Shown in pieces: positions 18,188-26,998 of a stretch of 64,000 nucleotides of DNA. The translations under genes were made by a program, and so were the position numbers. This DNA is from Streptococcus mitis (GTDB lineage: Bacteria; Bacillota; Bacilli; Lactobacillales; Streptococcaceae), in the NCBI RefSeq assembly GCF_013305725.1, contig NZ_CP047883.1:599001-663000 (forward strand), given 5' to 3'. Every line of letters begins with the position of its first letter. The first letter of the stretch is position 1. The notes beneath the pieces were generated by a model. That model worked only from the letters and a program-made list of their open reading frames with translations. It had not been told where the DNA came from and made no database searches.

Positions 18188-19588
18188 ATGGATGCCAAAT
18201 TAAGATACAAGGCAAAGAAGATAAAGATTGTCTTTTTTGATATTGATGATACATTGCGGAATTCCAAGACAGGTTTTATTCCAACTTCAATCCCAACTGT
18301 TTTTAAGCAATTACGTGAGAAAGGAATCTTGACAGGTATTGCTTCTGGACGAGGGATTTTTGGTGTCGTTCCAGAGATTCGTGATCTCAAGCCTGACTTT
18401 TTTGTAACTTTGAATGGGGCTTATATCGAAGATAAAAAAGGTCAGGTTATTTATCAGCATCAGATTGAGAAGTCAGATGTTGAGGAGTATATCTCTTGGG
18501 CTAAGCAAGAGGGAATTGAGTATGGTTTGGTTGGGAGTCATGATGCCAAGTTGTCGACTCGCACCGATATGATTAGTGAAGCTATCAATCCAATTTACCC
18601 CGATTTGGATGTGGATCCAGATTTCCATGAAAAAGAAGATATCTATCAAATGTGGACTTTTGAAGATAAAGGAGATGACTTGCACTTTCCTGATAGTCTC
18701 TCAGACAAACTTCGCATGGTTCGTTGGCATCAACATTCGTCTGATATTGTTCCGATTTCAGGCTCCAAAGCGACGGGCGTGGAAAAAGTTGTAGAACACC
18801 TTGGCTTGAAACCAGAGAACGTCATGGTTTTTGGAGATGGGTTGAATGACTTGGAACTCTTTGATTATGCTGGAATCAGCGTTGCCATGGGAATTTCTCA
18901 TGATAACATCAAAGAAAAAGCAGATTATATAACAAAAACATTAGAAGAAGATGGCATTTTTGATGCCTTAGAAGGATTTGGTATGGTAGAAAAAGAATTG
19001 CATTTCCCACAAGTAGATATTGAAACAGTAGAAGGTCCTATCGCGACTATTAAGACCAATCACGGAGACTTGCGTATCAAGCTTTTCCCTGAATATGCTC
19101 CTAAAACAGTGGCTAACTTTGTTGCACTTTCAAAAGATGGCTACTATGATGGTGTCATTTTCCATCGTATTATCAAGGACTTTATGATCCAAGGTGGAGA
19201 CCCAACTGGAACTGGTATGGGTGGCGAGTCAATCTACGGTGAATCATTTGAGGATGAATTCTCTGAAGAACTTTACAATATCCGTGGTGCCCTTTCCATG
19301 GCTAATGCTGGGCCAAATACCAACGGCAGCCAGTTCTTTATCGTGCAAAATCAACACCTGCCTTATTCTAAAAAGGAGATTGCTCGTGGTGGTTGGCCAG
19401 AACCGATCGCAGAAATCTATGCAGAGCAAGGTGGGACACCTCACCTAGACCGTCGTCACACTGTATTTGGTCAGCTAGCTGATGAAGATTCTTATGCTGT
19501 TTTGGATGCCATTGCTGCTGTTGAGACTGGAGCTATGGACAAGCCAGTTGAAGATGTCGTGATTGAAACAATTGAAATTGAGGACTAA
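18188..19588 (+). CDS. Fusion of a Cof-type HAD phosphatase and a cyclophilin prolyl isomerase
   Basis: This 466-residue protein joins two enzymes. Residues 1-265 form a HAD-IIB (Cof-like) hydrolase with the nucleophile motif FFDIDDTLRNS (motif I) and GDGLNDLELF (motif IV), acting on sugar phosphates or related small phosphates in relatives. Residues about 275-466 form a cyclophilin: FHRIIKDFMIQGGDPTGTG, then NTNGSQFFIV contain the active-site Arg, Phe and Gln positions that catalyse cis/trans isomerisation of proline bonds. There is no signal peptide, so both act in the cytoplasm. GAGG precedes the ATG. The stop lies one base before the S1-domain gene cvfD, suggesting coupled translation. 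This fusion is, to my knowledge, typical of streptococci; why the two activities are linked is unknown. Confidence 0.93.
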   Translation: MDAKLRYKAKKIKIVFFDIDDTLRNSKTGFIPTSIPTVFKQLREKGILTGIASGRGIFGVVPEIRDLKPDFFVTLNGAYIEDKKGQVIYQHQIEKSDVEEYISWAKQEGIEYGLVGSHDAKLSTRTDMISEAINPIYPDLDVDPDFHEKEDIYQMWTFEDKGDDLHFPDSLSDKLRMVRWHQHSSDIVPISGSKATGVEKVVEHLGLKPENVMVFGDGLNDLELFDYAGISVAMGISHDNIKEKADYITKTLEEDGIFDALEGFGMVEKELHFPQVDIETVEGPIATIKTNHGDLRIKLFPEYAPKTVANFVALSKDGYYDGVIFHRIIKDFMIQGGDPTGTGMGGESIYGESFEDEFSEELYNIRGALSMANAGPNTNGSQFFIVQNQHLPYSKKEIARGGWPEPIAEIYAEQGGTPHLDRRHTVFGQLADEDSYAVLDAIAAVETGAMDKPVEDVVIETIEIED

Positions 19589-19589
19589 G

Positions 19590-19952
19590 ATGAAAATCGG
19601 TGATAAGCTAAAGGGGCGTATTACAGGGATTCAGCCCTACGGTGCCTTTGTTGAGCTAGAGACGGGTGATACGGGGCTGATTCACATTTCGGAGATTCGG
19701 ACAGGCTTTATTGAAAATATCCAAGAAGCCTTGAAAGTCGATGAAGAGGTTCTGGTTCAGGTGGTGGATTTAGATGAATTTACAGGGAAAGCTAGCCTTT
19801 CTATCCGCACCTTGGAGGAAGAAAAGCACCAGTTTCCTAGACGGAGACGCTTTTCAAGCGACCGCTTTAACTATGGTTTTGCCCCTCTCAAACGAATGAT
19901 GCCAATTTGGACCAAAGAAGCCCTTCAACATTTGAAGAATCAGAAGCGCTAG
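19590..19952 (+). CDS. cvfD: S1-domain RNA-binding post-transcriptional regulator CvfD
   Basis: This 120-residue protein has one S1 RNA-binding domain (about residues 1-75; GDKLKGRITGIQPYGAFVELETGDTGLIHISEI) and a basic C-terminal tail (RRRRFSSDRF, KNQKR). The start at 19590 follows GAGG within the end of the upstream gene; an upstream TTG/ATG in frame would overlap that gene. Its size and position after the HAD-cyclophilin gene match pneumococcal CvfD, a global post-transcriptional regulator of stress and metabolism. The RNA targets cannot be seen here. Confidence 0.88.
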   Translation: MKIGDKLKGRITGIQPYGAFVELETGDTGLIHISEIRTGFIENIQEALKVDEEVLVQVVDLDEFTGKASLSIRTLEEEKHQFPRRRRFSSDRFNYGFAPLKRMMPIWTKEALQHLKNQKR

Positions 19953-19969
19953 TTAGAAAACTCTATCTT

Positions 19970-19998
19970 TTGTAATGTTAATATGAATTTGTTATAAT
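19970..19998 (+). promoter_or_regulatory. Promoter of the trmN6-like gene
   Basis: TTGTAA, 17 bases, TATAAT. The ATG at 20005 lies six bases beyond the -10 box with no ribosome site between, so a leaderless transcript is predicted. Confidence 0.8.
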
Positions 19999-20004
19999 AG
20001 GACC

Positions 20005-20754
20005 ATGGAAGAAGAACAATTATTAAAATCAGGGGAGCGCATTAACCAGCTCTTTTCGACAGATATCAAAATCATTCAAAATAGAGAGGTTTTTAGCTAT
20101 TCGGTGGATAGTGTTCTCTTGTCACGTTTTCCACGTTTTCCTAAGAAGGGCTTAATTGTGGATTTCTGTGCTGGGAATGGAGCAGTGGGGCTATTTGCTA
20201 GCACTCGTACCCAGGCACAGATTTTGGCTGTTGAGATTCAGGAGCGTTTGGCAGATATGGCTGAACGCTCTGTCCGTTTGAATGGTTTGGAAGAGCAGAT
20301 GCAGGTCATCTGTGATGATTTGAAAAATATGCCTGCTTACATTCAGGGAAGTAAGGTGGATATGATTTTGTGTAATCCGCCCTATTTCAAGGTGGATCCT
20401 CATTCCAACTTGAACGAGAGTGAACATTATCTCTTGGCGCGACATGAAATCACGACCAATTTGCAGGAAATCTGTCGTAGTGCCCAGAGTATTCTCAAGT
20501 CCAACGGGCGTTTGGCCATGGTTCATCGCCCTGATCGACTTCTGGATATTTTGGATACGTTACAACGGCATAATCTAGCCCCTAAGCGCCTGCAGTTTGT
20601 TTATCCAAAAAGAGAAAAGGAAGCCAATATGCTCTTGATTGAGGCTATCAAGGATGGTTCAACAAGTGGCTTTAAGGTCTTACCACCTCTCATTGTCCAC
20701 AATGATGATGGCTCTTATACGCCGGAACTTGAAGAGATTTATTATGGATCATAA
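20005..20754 (+). CDS. trmN6: tRNA1(Val) adenine(37)-N6 methyltransferase family (YfiC/YabB)
   Basis: This 249-residue SAM-dependent methyltransferase has motif [16 protein letters not shown] (near 50), an acidic loop ILAVEIQE and the amino-methylating motif NPPYF (near 125). NPPY marks N6-adenine or N5-glutamine methylation. Length and pattern fit the YfiC/YabB family, which modifies A37 of tRNA-Val in E. coli. It overlaps the GIY-YIG gene by 11 bases, the same pair (yabB-yazA) as in Bacillus. Its start codon coincides with the predicted transcription start. Confidence 0.85.
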   Translation: MEEEQLLKSGERINQLFSTDIKIIQNREVFSYSVDSVLLSRFPRFPKKGLIVDFCAGNGAVGLFASTRTQAQILAVEIQERLADMAERSVRLNGLEEQMQVICDDLKNMPAYIQGSKVDMILCNPPYFKVDPHSNLNESEHYLLARHEITTNLQEICRSAQSILKSNGRLAMVHRPDRLLDILDTLQRHNLAPKRLQFVYPKREKEANMLLIEAIKDGSTSGFKVLPPLIVHNDDGSYTPELEEIYYGS

Positions 20755-21031
20755 GGCTTATATGTACGTGCTGGAGTGCCGTGACGGATCCTATTATACA
20801 GGCTATACGACTGATGTGAGAAAACGCCTCGCTGTCCACAATAGTGGGAAGGGAGCCAAATACACACGAGCACGCTTGCCAGTCAAACTCATCTATGCTC
20901 AAGGTTTTGCCAGTAAGGAAGAAGCCATGTCGGCAGAAGCCCTTCTCAAGCGTAAGAAGAGACCACAGAAGGAAACATTTTTATCTGAAAATCAAGATAG
21001 AAATTTACTTAGTTATTTTGAACAATTGTGA
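20744..21031 (+). CDS. GIY-YIG domain protein, YazA/UPF0213 family
   Basis: This 95-residue protein is a single GIY-YIG nuclease-like domain: [29 protein letters not shown] carries the two signature strands and conserved arginine, followed by [17 protein letters not shown] and an EA-x-x-x-E-x-x-LKR helix. The start at 20744 overlaps the end of the methyltransferase gene and follows GAAGAG. The GIY-YIG fold is known from nucleases such as UvrC and SLX1; the role of the small stand-alone family is not settled. Confidence 0.85.
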   Translation: MDHKAYMYVLECRDGSYYTGYTTDVRKRLAVHNSGKGAKYTRARLPVKLIYAQGFASKEEAMSAEALLKRKKRPQKETFLSENQDRNLLSYFEQL

Positions 21032-21053
21032 GGAGTCCTTTGACTCCTCTTAC
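21030..21053 (+). terminator. Terminator of the trmN6/yazA operon
   Basis: GAGGAGTC-CTTT-GACTCCTC with a broken T tail (TTACTTTTG). Confidence 0.65.
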
Positions 21054-21055
21054 TT

Positions 21056-21084
21056 TTGTCAAAAAGCGAAAAAAATGCTACAAT
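21056..21084 (+). promoter_or_regulatory. Promoter of ppaC
   Basis: TTGTCA, 17 bases, TACAAT. Confidence 0.7.
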
Positions 21085-21113
21085 AAAGAGAATAAACAAA
21101 ATGAGGTATTATC

Positions 21114-22049
21114 ATGTCTAAGATTCTAGTATTTGGTCACCAAAATCCAGACTCAGATGCCATCGGTTCATCTGTAGCCTTTGCCTACCTTGCAAAAGAA
21201 GCTTACGGTTTGGATACGGAAGCTGTTGCCCTTGGAACTCCAAATGAAGAAACAGCCTTTGTCTTGAACTATTTTGGTGTGGAAGCACCGCGTGTTATCA
21301 CTTCTGCTAAAGCTGAAGGCGCAGAGCAAGTTATCCTGACTGATCACAATGAATTCCAACAATCTGTATCAGATATCGCTGAAGTAGAAGTTTATGGTGT
21401 TGTAGACCACCACCGTGTGGCTAACTTTGAAACTGCAAGCCCACTCTACATGCGTTTGGAGCCAGTTGGATCAGCGTCTTCAATCGTTTACCGTATGTTC
21501 AAAGAACATGGTGTAGCTGTTCCTAAAGAGATTGCTGGTTTGATGCTTTCAGGTTTGATTTCAGATACCCTTCTTTTGAAATCACCAACAACACACCCAA
21601 CAGATAAGGTTATTGCTCCTGAATTGGCTGAATTGGCTGGTGTAAACTTGGAAGAGTATGGTTTGGCTATGTTGAAAGCTGGTACAAACTTGGCCAGCAA
21701 ATCTGCTGAAGAATTGATTGACATCGATGCTAAAACTTTTGAATTGAATGGAAACAATGTCCGTGTTGCTCAAGTAAACACAGTGGACATCGCTGAAGTA
21801 TTGGAACGCCAAGCAGAAATTGAAGCTGCAATGCAAGCCGCTAACGTAGCAAATGGTTATTCTGACTTTGTCTTGATGATTACAGATATCGTCAACTCAA
21901 ACTCAGAAATCCTAGCACTTGGTGCTAACATGGACAAGGTTGAGGCTGCTTTCAACTTCAAACTTGAAAACAACCACGCCTTCCTTGCTGGTGCTGTTTC
22001 ACGTAAGAAACAAGTGGTACCTCAATTGACTGAAAGCTTTAATGCTTAA
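21114..22049 (+). CDS. ppaC: Manganese-dependent inorganic pyrophosphatase
   Basis: This 311-residue family II pyrophosphatase hydrolyses pyrophosphate to two phosphates, pulling biosynthetic reactions forward. The DHH domain has the metal ligands in [14 protein letters not shown] (near residue 8), ILTDHNEF (near 74) and the DHH triad VVDHHRV (near 97). The C-terminal DHHA2 domain carries the substrate-binding SRKKQVVP near the end. GAGGT precedes the ATG. The gene has its own promoter and terminator. Confidence 0.97.
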   Translation: MSKILVFGHQNPDSDAIGSSVAFAYLAKEAYGLDTEAVALGTPNEETAFVLNYFGVEAPRVITSAKAEGAEQVILTDHNEFQQSVSDIAEVEVYGVVDHHRVANFETASPLYMRLEPVGSASSIVYRMFKEHGVAVPKEIAGLMLSGLISDTLLLKSPTTHPTDKVIAPELAELAGVNLEEYGLAMLKAGTNLASKSAEELIDIDAKTFELNGNNVRVAQVNTVDIAEVLERQAEIEAAMQAANVANGYSDFVLMITDIVNSNSEILALGANMDKVEAAFNFKLENNHAFLAGAVSRKKQVVPQLTESFNA

Positions 22050-22098
22050 GATTTTGGGTGTCAGTTCAAAATCGGAAAGGCTAGTTTGACTTATATCG

Positions 22099-22122
22099 AA
22101 AGGAGTTTCGGCTCCTTTTTTT
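22099..22122 (+). terminator. Terminator of ppaC
   Basis: AAAGGAG / CTCCTTT with a short loop and a seven-T run. An extra hairpin GATTTTG / CAAAATC lies at 22050-22073. Confidence 0.85.
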
Positions 22123-22135
22123 CTAGGAGTGAAGC

Positions 22136-22648
22136 ATGTTAGAAAATGGTGATTTGATTTTTGTGAGAGATGAGTCAGATATGGGACAGGCCATCCAGAC
22201 TTCCACAGGCAACTATAACCATGTTGCGATTTGTTTGGATGGGATGATTTACCACGCTAGTGGACAGGCTGGTGTTGTTTGTCAGGAGCCAGCAGACTTC
22301 TTTGAGTCCAATCACTTGTACGACCTCTATGTTTACCCAGAAATGGATATCCAGTCTGTGAAGGAAAAAGCTTGCAAACATCTGGGAGCTCCTTATAATG
22401 CTTCTTTCTATCCAGATGGAGCTGGTTTTTACTGTTCCCAGTACATGGCAGAAATCCTCCCCATTTTTGAAACTATTCCCATGAAATTTGGAGATGGGGA
22501 GCAGGAGATTAGTGATTTTTGGAAGGAGTATTACAGAGAACTAGGTCTGCCTGTTCCTCTGAACCAAGCTGGGACCAATCCCAGTCAGTTGGCAGCATCG
22601 CCTCTGTTAGAATGTAAAGAAAGGAATCTTCATGATTCAGATTTTTAA
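22136..22648 (+). CDS. YiiX-like permuted papain (NlpC/P60 superfamily) cysteine hydrolase
   Basis: This 170-residue protein shows the order typical of circularly permuted NlpC/P60 enzymes: N-terminal ENGDLIFVRDE, the catalytic His in NYNHVAICLDG (near residue 31), and the catalytic Cys later, in GFYCSQYMAEIL (near 100). YiiX-like proteins cleave amide bonds in peptidoglycan peptides or lipids. No signal peptide is visible, so it is probably cytoplasmic and the substrate is uncertain. AGGAG lies before the ATG. It overlaps the next gene by 17 bases, so the two are probably co-translated. Confidence 0.75.
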   Translation: MLENGDLIFVRDESDMGQAIQTSTGNYNHVAICLDGMIYHASGQAGVVCQEPADFFESNHLYDLYVYPEMDIQSVKEKACKHLGAPYNASFYPDGAGFYCSQYMAEILPIFETIPMKFGDGEQEISDFWKEYYRELGLPVPLNQAGTNPSQLAASPLLECKERNLHDSDF

Positions 22649-23282
22649 TCCATCTCGTTTGACGAGACAGCCATTTTTTGGAGAATTAATCTGCTATCTG
22701 GACCAGCATGATGATGTGATTTTGCGAGAAATTAAGGCTCAATTTCCAGATGTTGCAGTTGATAAACTCATGGAAGAGTATATAAAGGCAGGTTTGATTC
22801 TACGAGAAAATAAGCGTTATTACCTTAATCTTCCTATGCTTGAATCACTTGATAGTCTCGAACTGGATCAAGAGATTTTTGTTAAAGAAGATAGTCCGGT
22901 CTATCAAGCCTTGTTAGAGCAGAGTTTTGAGACGGAATTACGAAATCAAACCAATGCAGCTATTTTAGTTGAAAATACGGACTTTGCGAGATCAAAAATG
23001 ACCCTGTCTAATTATTTCTACAAGGTCAAACATCAGTATCCTTTGACAGAAAAACAGCAGGAACTCTATGACATTTTGGGAGATGTTAATCCTGAGTATG
23101 CTCTTAAATATATGACAACTTTTTTGTTGAAATTTCTCAAAAAAGACCAGCTTATACAGAAACGACGTGATATCTTTGTGGAAAGTTTGGTCGTCCTAGA
23201 CTATATTGTCCAAAATGAAGAGGGGAAGTATGAGTTGGCTATCGATTTGGATAAGGAGAGATTAACTTTCTACTTGGTCTGA
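22632..23282 (+). CDS. DUF1803-like protein of unknown function
   Basis: This 216-residue soluble protein opens with IQIFNPSRLTRQPFFGELICYLD, a streptococcal pattern I associate with DUF1803. The N-terminal part (about 20-75) resembles a winged helix (LREIKAQFPDVAVDKLMEEYIKAGLILRENKRYYLN), so nucleic-acid binding is possible but not shown. There are no membrane segments or catalytic motifs. GAAAGGA precedes the ATG, which lies inside the upstream peptidase gene. Function unknown. Confidence 0.7.
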   Translation: MIQIFNPSRLTRQPFFGELICYLDQHDDVILREIKAQFPDVAVDKLMEEYIKAGLILRENKRYYLNLPMLESLDSLELDQEIFVKEDSPVYQALLEQSFETELRNQTNAAILVENTDFARSKMTLSNYFYKVKHQYPLTEKQQELYDILGDVNPEYALKYMTTFLLKFLKKDQLIQKRRDIFVESLVVLDYIVQNEEGKYELAIDLDKERLTFYLV

Positions 23283-23305
23283 TTTCTTGTTTCTGAGCAC
23301 ATTGT

Positions 23306-23334
23306 TTGACTTTCCTTAGGATTAAGTATAAACT
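23306..23334 (+). promoter_or_regulatory. Promoter of the csbD-like gene
   Basis: TTGACT, 17 bases, TAAACT; alternatively TATAAA with a 15-base spacer. Confidence 0.45.
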
Positions 23335-23356
23335 ATATGTAACCGGTAACACATAT
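23335..23356. promoter_or_regulatory. Inverted repeat at the csbD transcription start, possible operator
   Basis: ATATGT (23335-23340) and ACATAT (23351-23356) flank AACCGGTAAC. The site spans the predicted start of transcription. Confidence 0.3.
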
Positions 23357-23382
23357 CGGAATAAACTAAAGGAGACAATCAT

Positions 23383-23574
23383 ATGTCACTTGAAAACAAA
23401 TTGGAACAAGCAACAGGCGCTATCAAAGAAGGATTTGGTAAAGTTACTGGGGATGGTAAGACTGAAGCAGAAGGTGCTGTAGAAAAGACAGTTGCTAAGG
23501 CAAAAGAAGTAGTTGAAGATGCTAAAGGTGCTGTAGAAGGTGCCGTTGAAGGTTTGAAAAACGCTTTTAAATAA
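23383..23574 (+). CDS. CsbD family stress-response protein
   Basis: This 63-residue hydrophilic helical protein has the CsbD pattern: [30 protein letters not shown], then repeated Ala/Lys/Glu/Val helices without aromatic residues. CsbD proteins accumulate under general stress in many bacteria; their molecular task is unknown. AAAGGAG lies before the ATG. It is monocistronic with a terminator that probably also serves murE from the other side. Confidence 0.88.
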   Translation: MSLENKLEQATGAIKEGFGKVTGDGKTEAEGAVEKTVAKAKEVVEDAKGAVEGAVEGLKNAFK

Positions 23575-23580
23575 AAATAG

Positions 23581-23614
23581 AAAAATCAAGGGTTTCATTT
23601 CCCTTGATTTTTTT
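23581..23614. terminator. Bidirectional terminator between csbD-like gene and murE
   Basis: Stem AAATCAAGGG / CCCTTGATTT with T runs on both sides (seven T on the plus strand, five on the minus). Confidence 0.85.
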
Positions 23615-23620
23615 ACCATC

Positions 23621-25066
23621 TTATAAATAATTTTCTGCGACAGCTGCATCACCTGGATAAGCTTCTTTCTTGCCTTGGACGATTTGGTAGCAATCGGCTC
23701 CCTTACCAGCAATAATGACAGCATCTAATTCGTGATTTGTGATAGCCATAGCTGCCTTGATGGCTTCTTCACGATCGGCAATCTTTTCAACAGGATGATT
23801 GATGTAGCTACTAATCTCATCTGCAATGGCCATTGGGTCCTCATAGTTGGGGTCATCAGCAGTCAGAAAGACTTGAATCTCAGGATGTTGATTGAGGAGG
23901 AGGCCAAAGTCCTTCCGACGACTTTCTCCCTTATTTCCTGTCGAACCCAGAACCAGAGCAATCTTTCCTGTTTGATGAGTCTCTACAACATTGATTAGTT
24001 TTTTTAGACTATCACCATTGTGGGCATAGTCGATGAAAACCTTGGCTCCATTTTTCTGAGTGAGGACTTCCATACGACCAGGAACGCGGGTTGCAGCAAT
24101 TCCTTTTTTGATGTCCTCAAGACTAGCTCCGAGACGGAGACAAGCAAGTCCAGCTGCAACTGCATTTTCTTGATTGAAGTGCCCAATCAGTTGGATATCA
24201 TAGTCTCCAGCGAGTTTACCCGTAGCTGAAAAACTAAAGGCTTTGGAATTCTCGATTTGGTTATCAGACTGGCTACCGTAGAAATCATGGTCTTGATCTG
24301 CGACTTGTTCTTTTAGTACAGAGAAGTGGTCCATGTCACTGTTAATGATGACTGCTCGGCTATTTTTCATCAAGAGACGCTTGTGGTAGAAGTAGTCTTC
24401 AAAGCTAGGGTGTTCAATCGGGCCGATATGGTCTGGACTGATATTGAGGAAAACTCCCACATCAAAGGTTAGACCATAGACACGTTTGACCAGATAGGCC
24501 TGACTGGATACTTCCATGATGAGGTGGGTACGGTCATTTTGCACAGCCTGATTCATCATATCAAAGAGATCAATACTCTCAGGGGTTGTTAATGCAGACT
24601 TAAAGAAAGTCTTGCCATCTAGAGTTGTGTTCATGGTCGAGAGCATAGCAGGTCGATGCCCTTGAGATAAGATGTTATAAGCGAAATAGGCTGCTGTTGT
24701 TTTACCCTTAGTACCAGTAAAGGCAAGGAGTTTGAGTTTTTCCTGTGGATTTCCATAAAATTCCATAGCTACCAAACTCATGGCTTTCTTGATATCGCTG
24801 ACGATAATAGCAGGAATACCAACTTCATAGTCTTCTTCAGCCACATACCAACCGAGGCCTTGAGAGATGGCAGAAATCAGAAATTCCTTTTTAAAGGCAG
24901 CACCCTTGACGAAAAAGAGGCTCTTCTCTTTGGCCTTGCGGCTATCATAGCAGATGGTGTCAAATACGACATGGCTGTAGTTGTAGTGATAATGTCCTTG
25001 GTCGATAATCTCACGGAAGAGACCATCTTTCTTTAAAATATCTAATACGGTTTCAATCTTAATCAT
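23621..25066 (-). CDS. murE: UDP-N-acetylmuramyl-tripeptide synthetase, lysine-adding
   Basis: This 481-residue cytoplasmic ligase adds the third residue to UDP-MurNAc-L-Ala-D-Glu using ATP. The ATP loop is [13 protein letters not shown] (near 110), the central Mur ligase domain includes [13 protein letters not shown], and the C-terminal domain includes the motif DDPNYEDP. Diaminopimelate-type enzymes have DNPR there, so this is the L-lysine type (EC 6.3.2.7), as expected for streptococci. The ATG at 25066 is seven bases downstream of a -10 box on the minus strand, so a leaderless or near-leaderless transcript is predicted. It is divergent from murJ. Confidence 0.95.
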   Translation of the reverse strand: MIKIETVLDILKKDGLFREIIDQGHYHYNYSHVVFDTICYDSRKAKEKSLFFVKGAAFKKEFLISAISQGLGWYVAEEDYEVGIPAIIVSDIKKAMSLVAMEFYGNPQEKLKLLAFTGTKGKTTAAYFAYNILSQGHRPAMLSTMNTTLDGKTFFKSALTTPESIDLFDMMNQAVQNDRTHLIMEVSSQAYLVKRVYGLTFDVGVFLNISPDHIGPIEHPSFEDYFYHKRLLMKNSRAVIINSDMDHFSVLKEQVADQDHDFYGSQSDNQIENSKAFSFSATGKLAGDYDIQLIGHFNQENAVAAGLACLRLGASLEDIKKGIAATRVPGRMEVLTQKNGAKVFIDYAHNGDSLKKLINVVETHQTGKIALVLGSTGNKGESRRKDFGLLLNQHPEIQVFLTADDPNYEDPMAIADEISSYINHPVEKIADREEAIKAAMAITNHELDAVIIAGKGADCYQIVQGKKEAYPGDAAVAENYL

Positions 25067-25073
25067 ACTTTCT

Positions 25074-25102
25074 ATTGTAAACCGAAAGTCGTAAATTTAC
25101 AA
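25074..25102 (-). promoter_or_regulatory. Promoter of murE
   Basis: On the minus strand TTGTAA (25102-25097), 17 bases, TACAAT (25079-25074). The -35 box overlaps that of the murJ promoter. Confidence 0.75.
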
Positions 25103-25124
25103 GTGACAAGGAAAAGTTTATAAT
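25096..25124 (+). promoter_or_regulatory. Promoter of murJ
   Basis: TTTACA (25096-25101), 17 bases, TATAAT (25119-25124). The leader to the ATG at 25172 is about 40 bases. Confidence 0.75.
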
Positions 25125-25171
25125 GGAAGATGAGGAATTTTTCCTAGTGATTAAAATTAAATGAGGAATCT

Positions 25172-26794
25172 ATGTCTAACGAAAACAATCACCAGCAGGC
25201 CCAGATGTTACGGGGGACTGCTTGGCTAACGGCTAGTAACTTTATCAGTCGTCTACTCGGTGCCATTTATATCATCCCTTGGTATATCTGGATGGGGTCT
25301 TATGCGGCTACAGCAAATGGTCTCTTTACCATGGGCTACAATATCTATGCTTGGTTCTTGCTGATATCAACAGCGGGTATTCCAGTTGCGGTTGCCAAGC
25401 AAGTTGCCAAGTATAATACCATGCGAGAAGAAGAGCATAGCTTTGCCCTGATTCGGAGCTTTTTGGGCTTTATGACTGGACTAGGTCTGGTTTTTGCTTT
25501 AGTCTTGTATGTCTTTGCTCCTTGGCTAGCAGATTTGTCGGGTGTAGGGAAAGACCTGATCCCAATCATGCAGAGCTTGGCTTGGGCAGTCTTGATTTTC
25601 CCATCTATGAGTGTTATCCGAGGTTTCTTCCAAGGGATGAATAACCTGAAACCTTATGCTATGAGCCAAATCGCTGAGCAGGTCATTCGTGTTATCTGGA
25701 TGCTTTTAGCTACCTTTATCATTATGAAGATTGGTTCAGGAGATTATCTAGCAGCGGTTACCCAATCCACCTTTGCTGCTTTTGTTGGTATGGTAGCTAG
25801 CTTTGTAGTTTTGATCTATTTCCTTGCCAAAGAAGGTTTACTCAAAAGAGTTCTTGAAACAGGAGATAAGATTAATAGTAAGCGTCTCTTGGTTGATACC
25901 ATTAAGGAAGCCATTCCTTTTATTCTGACAGGGTCTGCTATCCAGCTTTTCCAGATTTTGGACCAGATGACCTTTATCAATAGTATGAGTTGGTTTACCA
26001 ACTATAGTAATGAAGACTTGGTTGTCATGTTTTCTTATTTCTCAGCCAATCCTAATAAAATCACAATGATTTTGATTTCTGTTGGGGTTTCGATTGGGAG
26101 TGTAGGGTTGCCACTTTTGACTGAAAACTATGTCAAGGGAGACTTGAAGGCAGCTTCTCGTCTAGTTCAGGACAGCATTACCATGCTTTTCCTATTCCTG
26201 CTGCCAGCAACGATTGGAGTAGTCATGGTAGGAGAACCTCTCTATACTGTCTTCTATGGCAAGCCAGATAGTTTGGCCATGGGCTTGTTTGTCTTCGCAG
26301 TTTTACAGTCTACTATTTTAGGCTTGTACATGGTCTTGTCTCCAATGCTTCAGGCCATGTTCCGCAACCGCAAGGCAGTTCTCTATTTTATCTATGGTTC
26401 TATTGCAAAGCTAGTCTTGCAACTTCCAACCATCGCTCTCTTCCACAGTTATGGGCCTTTGATTTCAACAACCATCGGTCTCATCATTCCTAATGTTTTG
26501 ATGTATCGGGACATTTGCAAGGTAACTGGTGTCAAGCGCAAGGTGATTTTGAAGCGAACCATTTTAATCAGTTTGCTAACTCTTTTCATGTTTCTAGTAG
26601 TTGGGACATTGCAGTGGATTTTAGGATTTGTCTTCCAACCAAGTGGACGTTTGTGGAGTTTCCTATATGTAGCCCTTGTCGGTGCCATGGGTGGAGGTGT
26701 TTATGGAGTTATGAGTCTCCGTACCCGTTTGTTGGATAAGGTGATTGGAAAAGCTCAAGCAGATCGCTTACGAATCAAATTGAAGTTAACTTAA
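25172..26794 (+). CDS. murJ: Lipid II flippase of the MurJ/YtgP type
   Basis: This 540-residue integral membrane protein of the MOP/PST flippase superfamily has about 14 membrane segments. The opening QMLRGTAWLTASNFISRLLGAIYIIPWY and GFFQGMNNLKPYAMSQIAEQVIRV are hallmark stretches of the YtgP/SpoVB group. In Streptococcus, YtgP can replace E. coli MurJ, so it is taken to flip lipid-linked peptidoglycan precursor outward; the role here is inferred from homology. It lies back to back with murE, which makes the cytoplasmic precursor. GAGGA precedes the ATG. It ends at a long terminator hairpin. Confidence 0.9.
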   Translation: MSNENNHQQAQMLRGTAWLTASNFISRLLGAIYIIPWYIWMGSYAATANGLFTMGYNIYAWFLLISTAGIPVAVAKQVAKYNTMREEEHSFALIRSFLGFMTGLGLVFALVLYVFAPWLADLSGVGKDLIPIMQSLAWAVLIFPSMSVIRGFFQGMNNLKPYAMSQIAEQVIRVIWMLLATFIIMKIGSGDYLAAVTQSTFAAFVGMVASFVVLIYFLAKEGLLKRVLETGDKINSKRLLVDTIKEAIPFILTGSAIQLFQILDQMTFINSMSWFTNYSNEDLVVMFSYFSANPNKITMILISVGVSIGSVGLPLLTENYVKGDLKAASRLVQDSITMLFLFLLPATIGVVMVGEPLYTVFYGKPDSLAMGLFVFAVLQSTILGLYMVLSPMLQAMFRNRKAVLYFIYGSIAKLVLQLPTIALFHSYGPLISTTIGLIIPNVLMYRDICKVTGVKRKVILKRTILISLLTLFMFLVVGTLQWILGFVFQPSGRLWSFLYVALVGAMGGGVYGVMSLRTRLLDKVIGKAQADRLRIKLKLT

Positions 26795-26812
26795 AAAACA
26801 TTTATAAATAAA

Positions 26813-26864
26813 AGGGATAATTTGAACATTTCTATCATGAAATGCTTAGATTATTCTCTTTTTT
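26813..26864 (+). terminator. Long terminator hairpin after murJ
   Basis: A stem of about 20 bp with G-T pairs and one bulge (left arm 26813-26832, right arm ending near 26858), followed by TTTTTT. Confidence 0.75.
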
Positions 26865-26937
26865 ATTAATTTGTGGAATAATAGCTAAAATTTGTAGATA
26901 GTAATTTAATTTTTCTTAAATTTTACTTAAAAAACTA

Positions 26938-26966
26938 TTGACTAAATAAAACTCAAGTTGTATAAT
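26938..26966 (+). promoter_or_regulatory. Promoter of aliB
   Basis: TTGACT, 17 bases, TATAAT; a strong match. AGGAGG lies eight bases before the start codon. Confidence 0.8.
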
Positions 26967-26998
26967 AAGACAAATATTTAAATCAGGAGGTTCTGGAG

